Of a stretch of 39,198 bases of DNA, positions 15,899-23,619 are shown one piece after another (positions within the stretch are counted from its first letter, which is position 1; the number at the start of each line of letters is the position of its first letter). The stretch covers positions 1 through 39,198 of the forward strand of contig DEPT01000026.1 of NCBI GenBank assembly GCA_002358905.1, read 5' to 3'. This DNA is from Akkermansiaceae bacterium UBA3385. GTDB lineage: Bacteria > Verrucomicrobiota > Verrucomicrobiia > Verrucomicrobiales > Akkermansiaceae. Made by a program: the position numbers and the translations under genes. Below the pieces are notes generated by a model. The model worked only from the letters and a program-made list of their open reading frames with translations. It was not told where the DNA came from and did no database searches.

Positions 15899-16756
15899 TC
15901 ACTCCCACTTAAACGTCTTATTCCGCATCTGCTCCACCGCCTCGGGATAGGGCACACCGTTCAGGTACAACATGCGGGGAATGGCGGCGGCATTCCCGCG
16001 GAGGACGATATCCACAGTGCGGCGGACTTTATCGAGCGGCACATTATCCTTCCCCTCAATCTCATTGAGCCAGAGCCGACGGATATCCCCCGTGCCTTCT
16101 TCCACATAGAAGCGCATATTTTTCCAATAGTCCCGGGAAAAAGACAAACGCAGGTTCGCCTTCTGCTTCACCGATATAATCTTCTCTCCCTCCTTCTCGA
16201 TCTCGAAATCCGATACTATATCGCCCCACATCAGAGCGCGGGTTTCACCCGCAGCCGGAGAATCCTGTGCAGAACCGGGAGCCTCTACGCGACACACGTG
16301 GTGAAGGCCATCCGCCTCTTTCTTCCAGTAGACGGCCAGTTGCTCTGAAATTCCTAAGAAAGTCACCGTCCCGCCAGGCCCGGAGTATCCATGCTCAAGG
16401 CCATCACCTATTTCTACAGATGAGCCATCCGGAGCGGTTCTGGGCGGCAGGGGATTCGAGACCGGATAGGGCTCATGCTTGCAGGTATCACTGTTCCAGC
16501 GGGAGTAGGTATTCACGCTGTTGCAGACTTTCTCGCCCCAGTAGATGGAAGCCCCCGCCAGCTCCAGCGACACCTCCTGGTGGGTCCGGATGCTCACATA
16601 ATCCCCGCGGAACAAGTCTCGCGGGTCGTAGTCCGTGCACTCAATGTGAATCACCGGAGCCTCGGCCATCTCGCGGGTGCGGTCGGCATAATTCCACCCC
16701 AGCCAGATTAACTGGGCAGCCACCACAGCAAATAACAGATAAACGCGTTTCATCAT
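15899..16756 (-). CDS. GDYXXLXY-type membrane-anchored protein
   Basis: The 285-residue protein has one N-terminal membrane segment (about 4-22) followed by an extracytoplasmic domain. Near residue 48 it has 'DPRDLFRGDYVSIRT', the signature for which the GDYXXLXY family is named. Two large insertions separate the later strands. The family's role is unknown. It nearly always sits beside a DUF2157 or DUF4401 membrane protein, and it does so here, 12 nt after the DUF2157 gene on the same strand. Confidence 0.75.
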   Translation of the reverse strand: MMKRVYLLFAVVAAQLIWLGWNYADRTREMAEAPVIHIECTDYDPRDLFRGDYVSIRTHQEVSLELAGASIYWGEKVCNSVNTYSRWNSDTCKHEPYPVSNPLPPRTAPDGSSVEIGDGLEHGYSGPGGTVTFLGISEQLAVYWKKEADGLHHVCRVEAPGSAQDSPAAGETRALMWGDIVSDFEIEKEGEKIISVKQKANLRLSFSRDYWKNMRFYVEEGTGDIRRLWLNEIEGKDNVPLDKVRRTVDIVLRGNAAAIPRMLYLNGVPYPEAVEQMRNKTFKWE

Positions 16757-16768
16757 CAGAAAAGGGTT

Positions 16769-17896
16769 TCAGGCTTTCTCCTTAATAGACTTTGCTAGCG
16801 CACGACGCTGTTTTTCCAACAGCCACACCAGCCCCAGCATCAGCAGACCGGCTATTATCAGCACCAGCCCCGAACCGGTGAGTGATTCCAGCACATTTGC
16901 AATCAGCGCAATTCCAGCAAAAAAGACCATCAGCGAGCCGTAATTCAGCCAGGAAAGGCGCTTCGCTGCGTGACCCAGATACATCAACCCGCCGCCCATG
17001 GCAAACCCGCAAAGCACGCCCATGAACTCGCCCCCAGCAGAACCTTTCAGCATCAGCCCGATAGGATACGGTAGGGAAAGCAGAGCCATCATCAGCCCCC
17101 AGTGGGACCAGGAAATTTCCCTCGGTTTCCACAGCAGCAGCGCCGGCACCGCCAGCAGCACCACATATAGTTCAGGCTGCCACTTCTCAAACCAGAAGGC
17201 ATGGTAGAACAACTGCGCCTGCGCCATGCAAAGCCAGGGGAAAATGGCAGCCTCACCCAACCAGGCATAGCTGCGGCAGAATCCCTTTGCACCGCGCCAG
17301 TGCTCACCCAGCAGCCACCACAGCAGGCTCAGCAGCAGGCAGGCCCCCGCCATGGCCGCCTCCGACCGGATGCAGGAATGCAGACTCAACCAGGAGTCCC
17401 GATTATCCTCCAGAGCCACCAGCAGCACCGCACTCGTTACCGCCACCACTACCACCAGCAGGCGCTGCCGCACGATAAACGGAATGGCACACACACCCAG
17501 GAAGAACAAGGCACACCCCTCCGCAAAGGGATTCTGGAGCTGAAAAATCTGCCCGTAGAGCGCAATGCAGCCCAGCCACATGCCGCCGCCCACCAGGCCC
17601 AGCCCCTCCGATATCCACGGATAGGTCTCCCGCGTGCGGGCCCAGGCCACCCAGAACCCCACCAGCAGCGCCATGGCCACCACCATCTTCACCACATCCG
17701 GGATAGCCTCCCAGTTCGCCGATATCAGCATGATGATACCGCCCAGAATCAGCCCGCCCGCCAGGGTAGACATGCTCAGCACCAGCCAGTTCCACCGGCG
17801 CCCGCCATTCAGATGAAAATGCTCCGCAATCGCCACCGCCTGCTCGTCCGATATCAGCCCCACCGCCTGCAATTGCTCTATCTCTTTGCGTTTCAT
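16769..17896 (-). CDS. DUF2157-family multi-pass membrane protein
   Basis: The 375-residue protein begins with the DUF2157 N-terminus: a short cytoplasmic helix ('EIEQLQAVGLISDEQAVAIAEHF') that reads like a small regulatory domain, then the conserved 'LAGGLILGGIIMLISANWEAIPDVVKM' at about 45-71. About ten membrane segments follow. The C-terminus is short and basic. The function is unknown. It is first in a two-gene operon with the GDYXXLXY gene. Its promoter gives a leader of about 20 nt, longer than most in this window. Confidence 0.8.
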   Translation of the reverse strand: MKRKEIEQLQAVGLISDEQAVAIAEHFHLNGGRRWNWLVLSMSTLAGGLILGGIIMLISANWEAIPDVVKMVVAMALLVGFWVAWARTRETYPWISEGLGLVGGGMWLGCIALYGQIFQLQNPFAEGCALFFLGVCAIPFIVRQRLLVVVVAVTSAVLLVALEDNRDSWLSLHSCIRSEAAMAGACLLLSLLWWLLGEHWRGAKGFCRSYAWLGEAAIFPWLCMAQAQLFYHAFWFEKWQPELYVVLLAVPALLLWKPREISWSHWGLMMALLSLPYPIGLMLKGSAGGEFMGVLCGFAMGGGLMYLGHAAKRLSWLNYGSLMVFFAGIALIANVLESLTGSGLVLIIAGLLMLGLVWLLEKQRRALAKSIKEKA

Positions 17897-17923
17897 GACA
17901 ATTCAGCTATGATTCCAGCCCTC

Positions 17924-17951
17924 ATTCTAGCATTTTTGTCACTTGATGCAA
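17924..17951 (-). promoter_or_regulatory. promoter of the DUF2157 operon
   Basis: Minus strand: TTGCAT (17951-17946), a 16-nt spacer, and TAGAAT (17929-17924). The gap to the ATG at 17896 is 27 nt, with no Shine-Dalgarno sequence. Confidence 0.5.
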
Positions 17952-17970
17952 CATTTTTTTCAAAAAAGGC

Positions 17971-17999
17971 TTGCAATGCCGCCGCAGCATCTGTATAAT
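17971..17999 (+). promoter_or_regulatory. promoter of tRNA-Asp
   Basis: TTGCAA at 17971-17976, a 17-nt spacer, and a perfect TATAAT at 17994-17999. The tRNA begins 43 nt after the -10 box. Confidence 0.8.
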
Positions 18000-18042
18000 G
18001 CGCCCGTTCCCGCTGCAAAGCGGCGAACTCGGTAAAACCGAC

Positions 18043-18117
18043 GGAGCGGTAGCTCAGTTTGGTTAGAGCGCAGCCCTGTCACGGCTGAGGTCGCGGGTTC
18101 GAGCCCCGTCCGCTTCG
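18043..18117 (+). tRNA. tRNA-Asp (anticodon GTC)
   Basis: A full cloverleaf of 75 nt: acceptor 18043-18049 with 18110-18116 (one G-U pair), a D arm GCTC/GAGC, an anticodon stem CAGCC/GGCTG around loop CTGTCAC, and a T arm with TTCGAGC. The discriminator is G. The 3' CCA is not encoded and must be added by nucleotidyltransferase. A strong terminator follows immediately. Confidence 0.97.
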
Positions 18118-18119
18118 TT

Positions 18120-18165
18120 TTACACGAAAAAAGGCACTCCAATCGGAGTGCCTTTTTTCGTGTAA
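18120..18165 (+). terminator. tRNA-Asp terminator, perfect 21-bp stem
   Basis: Arms 18120-18140 and 18145-18165 are perfectly complementary around a 4-nt loop. The upper part is GC-rich and followed by a T6 run that itself lies in the stem. It can work in both directions. Confidence 0.9.
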
Positions 18166-18168
18166 CTC

Positions 18169-18231
18169 CGCGTCGGGTCTCTCGCACCCGTAACCTCGTC
18201 AAGTGACCCTGGTTCACCATGCTGCACGGAT
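18169..18231. repeat. 63-bp direct repeat, copy 1
   Basis: It matches 18419-18481 at 57 of 63 positions; the two copies start exactly 250 bp apart. The 3' half is the best conserved and contains a near-palindrome centred on (C)C(A/C)TGG. No coding potential is evident. Confidence 0.85.
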
Positions 18232-18233
18232 GA

Positions 18234-18359
18234 GGCTGGAAAGCACAGTGTGCTTTCCAGCCCCCGGCCTGCCCAGACACCTCTGGGCAGGTTTACCCCT
18301 TGCCCAGCAAGGGGCCGGGGGGCGGACGCGGGTTCATTGCACCCCGCCAAGGGGTGCAA
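18234..18359. repeat. cluster of four perfect hairpins between the direct repeats
   Basis: Hairpins: 18234-18246 with 18250-18262 (13 bp), 18268-18277 with 18282-18291 (10 bp), 18296-18303 with 18307-18314 (8 bp), and 18337-18345 with 18351-18359 (9 bp). Loops are 3-5 nt. Stems are unrelated in sequence. This part of the 464-nt gap between tRNA-Asp and the ankyrin gene holds no gene. Confidence 0.8.
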
Positions 18360-18418
18360 CCAACGCTCTTTCTTCCCCGCATCGCTCCACCTTCACGGTG
18401 TGTCTTTTTTTGTTACTA

Positions 18419-18481
18419 CGCGCCGGTTCTCTCACACCCGCCACCTCGTCAAGTGACCATGGTTCACCATGCTGCACGGAT
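18419..18481. repeat. 63-bp direct repeat, copy 2
   Basis: The second copy of the unit at 18169-18231. It is preceded by a T-rich stretch (18403-18412), as copy 1 is preceded by the tRNA terminator, so the repeated context may include 'terminator plus unit'. Confidence 0.85.
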
Positions 18482-18547
18482 AAATCCGAGACCCCCAGTC
18501 TGTCACCGCGAAGACAGAACACCTCTGGCAACGCATCGCATAAATCC

Positions 18548-18575
18548 TTGACAGATTAACATAACATGCTAGCAT
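18548..18575 (+). promoter_or_regulatory. promoter of the ankyrin/DUF3592 operon
   Basis: TTGACA at 18548-18553, a 16-nt spacer, and TAGCAT at 18570-18575, ending 6 nt before the ATG at 18582. Confidence 0.7.
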
Positions 18576-18581
18576 ATAGAC

Positions 18582-19739
18582 ATGAAACTACTGAATCTCG
18601 GCACTTTTCTATTAACCCTCGGCACAGCTGCCGCCCTGACCGAAGCGGAATTTGAGACACTATATAAACGGCTCGACAAAGATGCGGACGCATGCTATGA
18701 GCTGTACAAGGCCTATCGCAATGGTGACGGTGTTGAAAAAGACGAAACCAAAGCACGCAAATGGCTTCTGGGGGCGCACGCCCTGGGTAAACCCGTAGCC
18801 GACGAGGTAGCGTCACAGCCGTGGAGAAAGAAAGCAAAGCTCCCCATGGGCCGAAAAACATATAAGACACCCGCGGAGGAACAAAAAGCTAGTGCCCAGA
18901 AAATCTGCGATATGCTGCATTCCAAATCGTCGCATTTCAAAATGACTCGGGACCGCAAAGAGTGGGATGCCCAGATTGAAAAAGCAGTCAAGGATTGCCT
19001 GAAACAGGGAGCCGACCCGAATTACCCCGCCGGAGCTCACACCCCGCTCTCCCGAGCTCTCAACGGGAATGACGCCCTGCTCAAAACCAGCCGCATGCTG
19101 CTGGAAGCCGGTGGAGACCTGCATGCCAATGGCAACGCATGCTGGGAAGCCGCAGCATTCAGCACTCTTCATTCACTGACAAAGAAGAATGTAGCCAGAT
19201 ATCCGAAAAGCCACTTCAACTACCGGATTCCATGCGAGGAGCTGTTCCCTTTCATGATGAAGAACGGTGCAGACCTCAACATCATTGACGGCTATGGACG
19301 CCCCATGGTCATGAGCGCCATGCGTTGCATGTCGCCCCTCTGGCTGGAAGCAATGTGCAAAGCAGGCGCAGACCCGAATGTAAAAGCCAGTAAATACGAA
19401 ATAGCCGGCCCGGTTAATCCCAAATCATATTATAACCAGATATTTCACATATTGGACGGAGAAACACCCCTGCTACATGTTGTTCGCAACTGCGATGACG
19501 AAATGGTAGAAGTTCTACTGCGTTACGGGGCAGACCCGGAACTGGCTAACGATGCCGGAGAGCTGCCGCTGGAACTTGCAAAAAAATCCCTGGCAGGTAA
19601 GACACATGAGAGCAACATTCCTAAACTCCAGAAAATCATCAGCATGCTGGAACAAGCCATAGCAAAAAAGGCGACAACGGCCCAGAAAGGCAAGAAATCC
19701 GGCAAAAAGAAAAAATCCAAGAGCAAGAAGAAAAAATAA
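18582..19739 (+). CDS. secreted or periplasmic Sel1/ankyrin-repeat protein with lysine-rich tail
   Basis: The 385-residue protein has a short signal-like N-terminus (about 1-19). One Sel1-like unit follows at about 35-75 ('CYELYKAYRNGDGVEKDETKARKWLLGAHALG'-type pattern). Ankyrin-type repeats occupy about 135-355 ('CLKQGADPNYPAGAHTPLSRA', 'MLLEAGGDLHANG', 'FMMKNGADLNIIDGYGRP', 'MCKAGADPNVKA', 'LLRYGADPELANDAGELPLELA'). The last 20 residues are almost all Lys, Ser and Gly. Such repeats bind proteins; the partner is unknown. It heads a five-gene operon and its stop overlaps the next start by one base (TAATG). Confidence 0.8.
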   Translation: MKLLNLGTFLLTLGTAAALTEAEFETLYKRLDKDADACYELYKAYRNGDGVEKDETKARKWLLGAHALGKPVADEVASQPWRKKAKLPMGRKTYKTPAEEQKASAQKICDMLHSKSSHFKMTRDRKEWDAQIEKAVKDCLKQGADPNYPAGAHTPLSRALNGNDALLKTSRMLLEAGGDLHANGNACWEAAAFSTLHSLTKKNVARYPKSHFNYRIPCEELFPFMMKNGADLNIIDGYGRPMVMSAMRCMSPLWLEAMCKAGADPNVKASKYEIAGPVNPKSYYNQIFHILDGETPLLHVVRNCDDEMVEVLLRYGADPELANDAGELPLELAKKSLAGKTHESNIPKLQKIISMLEQAIAKKATTAQKGKKSGKKKKSKSKKKK

Positions 19740-20215
19740 TGCTCCAGCTCCGCCCTGTCCGCAGAAAAACCCACGACCCGCTTTTCGGTGGTCATGCCAT
19801 GGGCGTCATCTTCCTCTGCGTGGGGTTACTACTTGTCGGGCTATACTTCTACAACCAGAGCCAGCACCAGCATCTGCTGGACACAGGAGTCAGAACCCAG
19901 GCCACCGTAATCAGAATTATCGAAAATGATTCCGGTAGCGGACGAAAGCGCCATACCCACTACTACCCGGTGCTCCGATTCACCGATACTGCCGGAAATG
20001 AACAACTTATCGAAATGACTACCGACGCAGAAGCCGGGGTGAAGCCCGGGGATTCGCTCAGCATCGTCTACACCCCCGGTAACCCGAAGAAGATGGACCT
20101 GGAACAACCGCTGCACACCAGCGGCACCCTCATTCTGGCCATCGTGGGCGGCATCTGCGCCCTCGTGGGGCTGAGTATCATCGGCGCCAATATCCACCAG
20201 AGCCGGAAATTCTGA
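19739..20215 (+). CDS. DUF3592-family membrane protein (1 of 3)
   Basis: The 158-residue protein has a membrane segment at about 20-40, an extracytoplasmic beta-rich domain at about 48-120, and a second membrane segment at about 126-148. It fits DUF3592: 'DTGVRTQATVIRI', 'YYPVLRFTDTAGNEQ', 'PGDSLSIVYTPGNPKKM'. The function of the family is unknown. Its start overlaps the stop of the ankyrin gene by one base, so the two are coupled. A Met at about residue 21 is an alternative start, but it would lose the overlap. Confidence 0.75.
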   Translation: MLQLRPVRRKTHDPLFGGHAMGVIFLCVGLLLVGLYFYNQSQHQHLLDTGVRTQATVIRIIENDSGSGRKRHTHYYPVLRFTDTAGNEQLIEMTTDAEAGVKPGDSLSIVYTPGNPKKMDLEQPLHTSGTLILAIVGGICALVGLSIIGANIHQSRKF

Positions 20216-20294
20216 TATGAGCAGCCAGAGCGTAAGCTCAAGTAAAAACTGAAACTCGAATCCTTAACCAAAAAGACATTACTCCCGCAGCGAC

Positions 20295-20804
20295 ATGTTT
20301 TCCATGTTTCATTTTAAATCCCGTAAGGACTCGTGGTGGATATCCCCGGTTCTGATTCTGCTAGGCATCATCAGCATTCTCCTTGGCTGGAAACAACAGC
20401 AGAAAAGCGACCAGCTTCGGCAAACCGGCATCTGCACCACGGCTACTGTTCTCCGGGTTATCGCAGACGACCCGAGCCATGTGGATGCGGGAGGCGTGAG
20501 AATACGGACGGGGGCAACCAGGAAATACTCATCTAAGAAATACATACCCCTACTCCGGTTTAAAACCACAAACGGACAGGAGCAAGACGCATGGGGAAGT
20601 CGAGCCAACAACGATTACAAAAACCTATGTCCCGGCGACAAACTGCAGATTGTATACAACCCGAACTCTCCGGATAAGATTGAGATTCTGGATGAAACCG
20701 AAGAAAAGAACAACACCTGCGTGATGATTGTAGGCGGTATCTTTATCCTTGCCGGACTGTTTACATTCCGGTCTTGCTTTCGTAAAAAACACAGGCACTC
20801 ATGA
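20295..20804 (+). CDS. DUF3592-like membrane protein (2 of 3)
   Basis: The 169-residue protein has the same layout as its neighbours: a membrane segment at about 15-33, a beta-rich domain with 'TGICTTATVLRVIAD', 'KKYIPLLRFKTTNGQEQD' and 'PGDKLQIVYNPNSPDKIEI', and a second membrane segment at about 140-160 followed by a basic end. It is clearly paralogous to the gene before it by these motifs. It follows that gene after 79 nt and overlaps the next by four bases (ATGA). Confidence 0.7.
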   Translation: MFSMFHFKSRKDSWWISPVLILLGIISILLGWKQQQKSDQLRQTGICTTATVLRVIADDPSHVDAGGVRIRTGATRKYSSKKYIPLLRFKTTNGQEQDAWGSRANNDYKNLCPGDKLQIVYNPNSPDKIEILDETEEKNNTCVMIVGGIFILAGLFTFRSCFRKKHRHS

Positions 20805-21292
20805 ACGAAGCGAACTTAAAGCCCAAATTATGCGATTTGCTCGGCATATGTCTGGTTGCGATGCTTTTCATCCTCGTAGGCGCAACCGCCATATATTTCA
20901 GTCTGAATGAATACTGCTCCCGCAAGCACATCATCGACCACGGTGTAAGAACAGAAGCCATCGTGCTAGATGCCATGCAAGCAAGCACCTCAAAAAAACG
21001 GCACAAATCCGGCACTCGTGTCCGAGTTTCGGAGGCAAAATATTACCTGGACCTGAGTTTCACAGATACCCAAGGGCGTACTCTACGAGTTCAATCAACA
21101 AAATACGATTACAGGGAACGTGGCTCAAAAGTGCAGATTGCACACTTGGAGGAAAATCCACAGCAATTTGAAATCATCCCACCACAGGGCATGACCCTGC
21201 TGCTGCTTATCGCCGGTGGCGGTGCATTTTTTTGTCTCATTGCCCTCTGTGTGCTAGGGGCCGAAATCAGCCGGAACCGGAAAAACCGTTGA
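20801..21292 (+). CDS. DUF3592-like membrane protein (3 of 3)
   Basis: The 163-residue protein repeats the layout: a membrane segment at about 12-32, a beta-rich domain ('DHGVRTEAIVLDAMQ', 'KYYLDLSFTDTQGRTLRV', 'AHLEENPQQFEI'), and a second segment at about 132-155. The usual 'VxYxPxxP' end is degraded to 'IAHLEENP'. It overlaps the previous gene by four bases and lies 6 nt before the PH-like gene. It is the most divergent of the three tandem copies. Confidence 0.7.
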   Translation: MNEANLKPKLCDLLGICLVAMLFILVGATAIYFSLNEYCSRKHIIDHGVRTEAIVLDAMQASTSKKRHKSGTRVRVSEAKYYLDLSFTDTQGRTLRVQSTKYDYRERGSKVQIAHLEENPQQFEIIPPQGMTLLLLIAGGGAFFCLIALCVLGAEISRNRKNR

Positions 21293-21298
21293 TTTACC

Positions 21299-21961
21299 AT
21301 GGCCGACTACGCACCCAGGCTTGACCAGCGGGAATCCCTCACGCAGCGGGAGCGGAGCATCATTGACCGCACGCTGGGCATGAATGAGCAACTGCTACTG
21401 GTCACGAGACCGGATCCCGCCATCCTGAAGGTGGAGCTGTACATTCATTTCGGGATAGCAGCATTCATCCTGATTTCAAGCGAGGCCGAGCCGTTCCTTC
21501 TTCCGTTTATCATCCTCCTCTGCCTACTCCCATGGTTCAGGAAATACTGCAAACGCCGTACCCTCTATCTGGTCTCCGACCTCCGCTGCATCATCCTGAC
21601 TCCCAGACTGCTGCTGGGCATGAAATGTGAGTCTTACCCCCTGGAGGTCAACCGCATCAAGGAATACGAGGTATTCAGCGGGGGCATCGGCAATATCGTT
21701 TTCGATTACAACCATGGAGTACAGGGGCCAACTTCCCACGATGACGACCGCATCCCCGAAGGCTTCCTCGACCTGCCGCAATGCAAACGGGTGGTCACCC
21801 TCATCCGCAAGCAGATAAAGAAGCTGCACCAGCTCGACCACCTGCCGCCCGTCCCGCCACCACAGGAAGAAACCTTCGCCGATTCCGACCGCTTTGTCCC
21901 CTTCGCCGGGGTAATTCAGAACAATATACAAGGCATCAAGGTAGAGAAAGAGCCGGAGTGA
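21299..21961 (+). CDS. membrane protein with PH-like domain
   Basis: The 220-residue protein has a helical N-terminus, two closely spaced membrane segments at about 46-80, then a PH-like domain at about 82-165 ('RRTLYLVSDLRCIILTPRLL', 'SYPLEVNRIKEYEVFSGGIGNIVFDY'). This matches the pattern of small bacterial membrane-anchored PH proteins. The tail at about 178-220 is proline-rich and acidic and probably unstructured. It closes the ankyrin/DUF3592 operon. The role is unknown. Confidence 0.65.
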   Translation: MADYAPRLDQRESLTQRERSIIDRTLGMNEQLLLVTRPDPAILKVELYIHFGIAAFILISSEAEPFLLPFIILLCLLPWFRKYCKRRTLYLVSDLRCIILTPRLLLGMKCESYPLEVNRIKEYEVFSGGIGNIVFDYNHGVQGPTSHDDDRIPEGFLDLPQCKRVVTLIRKQIKKLHQLDHLPPVPPPQEETFADSDRFVPFAGVIQNNIQGIKVEKEPE

Positions 21962-22003
21962 TATTGAAACCATCATTTTTGATTTGGCGAGCAGCAAATT
22001 CGT

Positions 22004-22033
22004 CGGAGCACGGGTCTTAAGTCCCGTGCTCCG
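22004..22033 (+). terminator. hairpin after the ankyrin/DUF3592 operon
   Basis: A perfect 11-bp GC-rich stem (22004-22014 with 22023-22033) with an 8-nt loop. It lies 43 nt after the last stop, without a T tract, so it may be a processing or REP-like hairpin instead of a classic terminator. Confidence 0.5.
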
Positions 22034-22107
22034 AATAAATCCAGCGCGTACGCCCGTCAAATCCAGAAGAATAAATATTTTTTCTGTTCAAATAGGCATT
22101 AAACTGC

Positions 22108-22113
22108 TAGAAT
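22108..22113 (+). promoter_or_regulatory. -10 box of the MATE gene
   Basis: TAGAAT at 22108-22113 ends 10 nt before the ATG at 22124. No good -35 box is seen. Confidence 0.45.
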
Positions 22114-22123
22114 ACCGCCAGTC

Positions 22124-23614
22124 ATGGGTGCAGGTGACGGCAGAGAGGGCAAAATCCGCGTAGCCCTGGCCAAAGGTCAGTTGGGCGGAAAGCTGGCAGG
22201 CATGAGTCTGCCCCGGCAGATTGTGTCCATAGCCCTCTGGCCGCTGCTGGAGCAGGTCATGAGCTTCATCTGTGCCTCCACCTCACTGGTTCTGGCCACC
22301 CACATGGGCGACCACGGCGAAAAAACGGCGCAAATTGCCTCAGGCATCGGCGTGACTTCCTTTGTGATGTGGCTCGGCTTCGTAATGCAGGGAGCCGTGG
22401 GCATGGGTGCCACTGCCATTGTAAGCCGCCTGACCGGTGCCCGCAAGTATGCAGATGCCAATTATGCGGCCAATCAGGCTGCCGTGCTGGGTCTGCTGGC
22501 GGGTTTCCTATCTGCCCTGCTCATGTATGGCACAGCGGATTTCCTTGTCTCCGAGGTACTGAGCCTGAGTGATTATGCCCGGGAAGTAGCACTGCGCTAC
22601 ATGTACACCGGCTGCTGGGTAGCGGTATTCTCCGGCGTGGTTTTTGCATTAAATGCAGCCCTGCGCGGCGCTGGCGACACACGCACGCCATTCATCATCA
22701 TGCTGGTGGTGGATGGTCTCAATATCCTTTTCAGCCTGTTCCTGGTGAAGGTCTGCGGCATGTTCGTGGAAGGTCTGGCTCTGGGTATGATTGGCGGCAT
22801 GGCGGCAGCGGCAGCAGTGCTGCTGGGCATTCTGCTGGTGCGCACCTTCAGGCTCCGCCAAGAAATGGCGGGGCGCGCCTTGGATAACTTCTGCGCCGAA
22901 CAAGGCAACACCTACGTGCCACCGCTGTATCTGGAGGCAAAAAGTCTCAACATTGACTGGAGCATGATGTACCGCATCCTGAGCATCGGTGTACCTCAGG
23001 CCATTGAAGTGGGCGGTATCTGGCTCATTCAGATTTTTGTACTCCGCATCATTTCCTCACTCGGAGATGCCGCCGTGGGTGCCCACAACATTGCCATTCG
23101 TATCGAATCACTGAGCTTCCTGCCGGGATTCGCCATCGGCATGGCCGGAGCCACGCTGGTGGGGCAGTATCTGGGAGCCCGCAGCGTACGCCTGGCATTG
23201 GAAACAGCCCGCAAGTGCATCCGCTACAGTGTCTTTTTCATGGGCTGCATGGGTGTGGTATTCGCCCTCTGGCCGGATATCTTTGTAGACATATTTGCCG
23301 CCGGTTCTCCGGAGCTGACAGCCACCACGCGACCTGTGGTCCAGGCGTTCCTGATTATTGAGCCGTTCTACGCCGCCATGCTCATCTGCAAGATGTGCCT
23401 GCGCGGAGCGGGGGACACCCGCCGCGTCATGTGGGTATCCTATGGCGGCATGGGCTTCTTCCGTGTGCTCTGCCTGCTGGTATGGTACTGGCTGTGGCCG
23501 GAAACTCTCTCACTGGTCGGCATCTGGATGCTAATTGCCTGTGACATGCTGGTGGAGTACCTGATTCTTCGTAAAATGCTCATCGGGCTGCGCTGGGCTC
23601 GAAGAAAAGTCTGA
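22124..23614 (+). CDS. MATE-family multidrug/Na+ efflux protein
   Basis: The 496-residue inner-membrane protein has the twelve-helix MATE layout. Two homologous halves are visible: the first begins near 'IVSIALWPLLEQVMSFICAS' with 'FVMWLGFVMQGAVGMGATAIVSRLTGA', the second near 'ILSIGVPQAIEVGGIWLIQI' with 'SFLPGFAIGMAGATLVGQYLGA'. Each half contains the family's 'LRGAGDTR' motif ('NAALRGAGDTRTPF' and 'CLRGAGDTRRVMW'). It exports cationic compounds in exchange for Na+ or H+; the substrate is unknown. The bioG-like gene follows after 5 nt and is likely cotranscribed. Confidence 0.9.
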   Translation: MGAGDGREGKIRVALAKGQLGGKLAGMSLPRQIVSIALWPLLEQVMSFICASTSLVLATHMGDHGEKTAQIASGIGVTSFVMWLGFVMQGAVGMGATAIVSRLTGARKYADANYAANQAAVLGLLAGFLSALLMYGTADFLVSEVLSLSDYAREVALRYMYTGCWVAVFSGVVFALNAALRGAGDTRTPFIIMLVVDGLNILFSLFLVKVCGMFVEGLALGMIGGMAAAAAVLLGILLVRTFRLRQEMAGRALDNFCAEQGNTYVPPLYLEAKSLNIDWSMMYRILSIGVPQAIEVGGIWLIQIFVLRIISSLGDAAVGAHNIAIRIESLSFLPGFAIGMAGATLVGQYLGARSVRLALETARKCIRYSVFFMGCMGVVFALWPDIFVDIFAAGSPELTATTRPVVQAFLIIEPFYAAMLICKMCLRGAGDTRRVMWVSYGGMGFFRVLCLLVWYWLWPETLSLVGIWMLIACDMLVEYLILRKMLIGLRWARRKV

Positions 23615-23619
23615 CTCCC

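Noticed and set aside
14930..18481. CRISPR array
   Set aside because: The repeats are hairpins with variable stems, or a single 63-bp pair. No regularly spaced identical repeats or cas genes occur.
18043..18481. Integrated element using tRNA-Asp as attachment site
   Set aside because: The repeats do not copy the tRNA 3' end and no integrase gene is present in the window.
17960..18559. Open frames across tRNA-Asp and the downstream repeats, with phrases such as 'GLEPATSAVTG' and 'GVPFFV'
   Set aside because: They are translations of tRNA-Asp, its terminator and the repeats, a familiar kind of false protein. They lack start signals and coding character.
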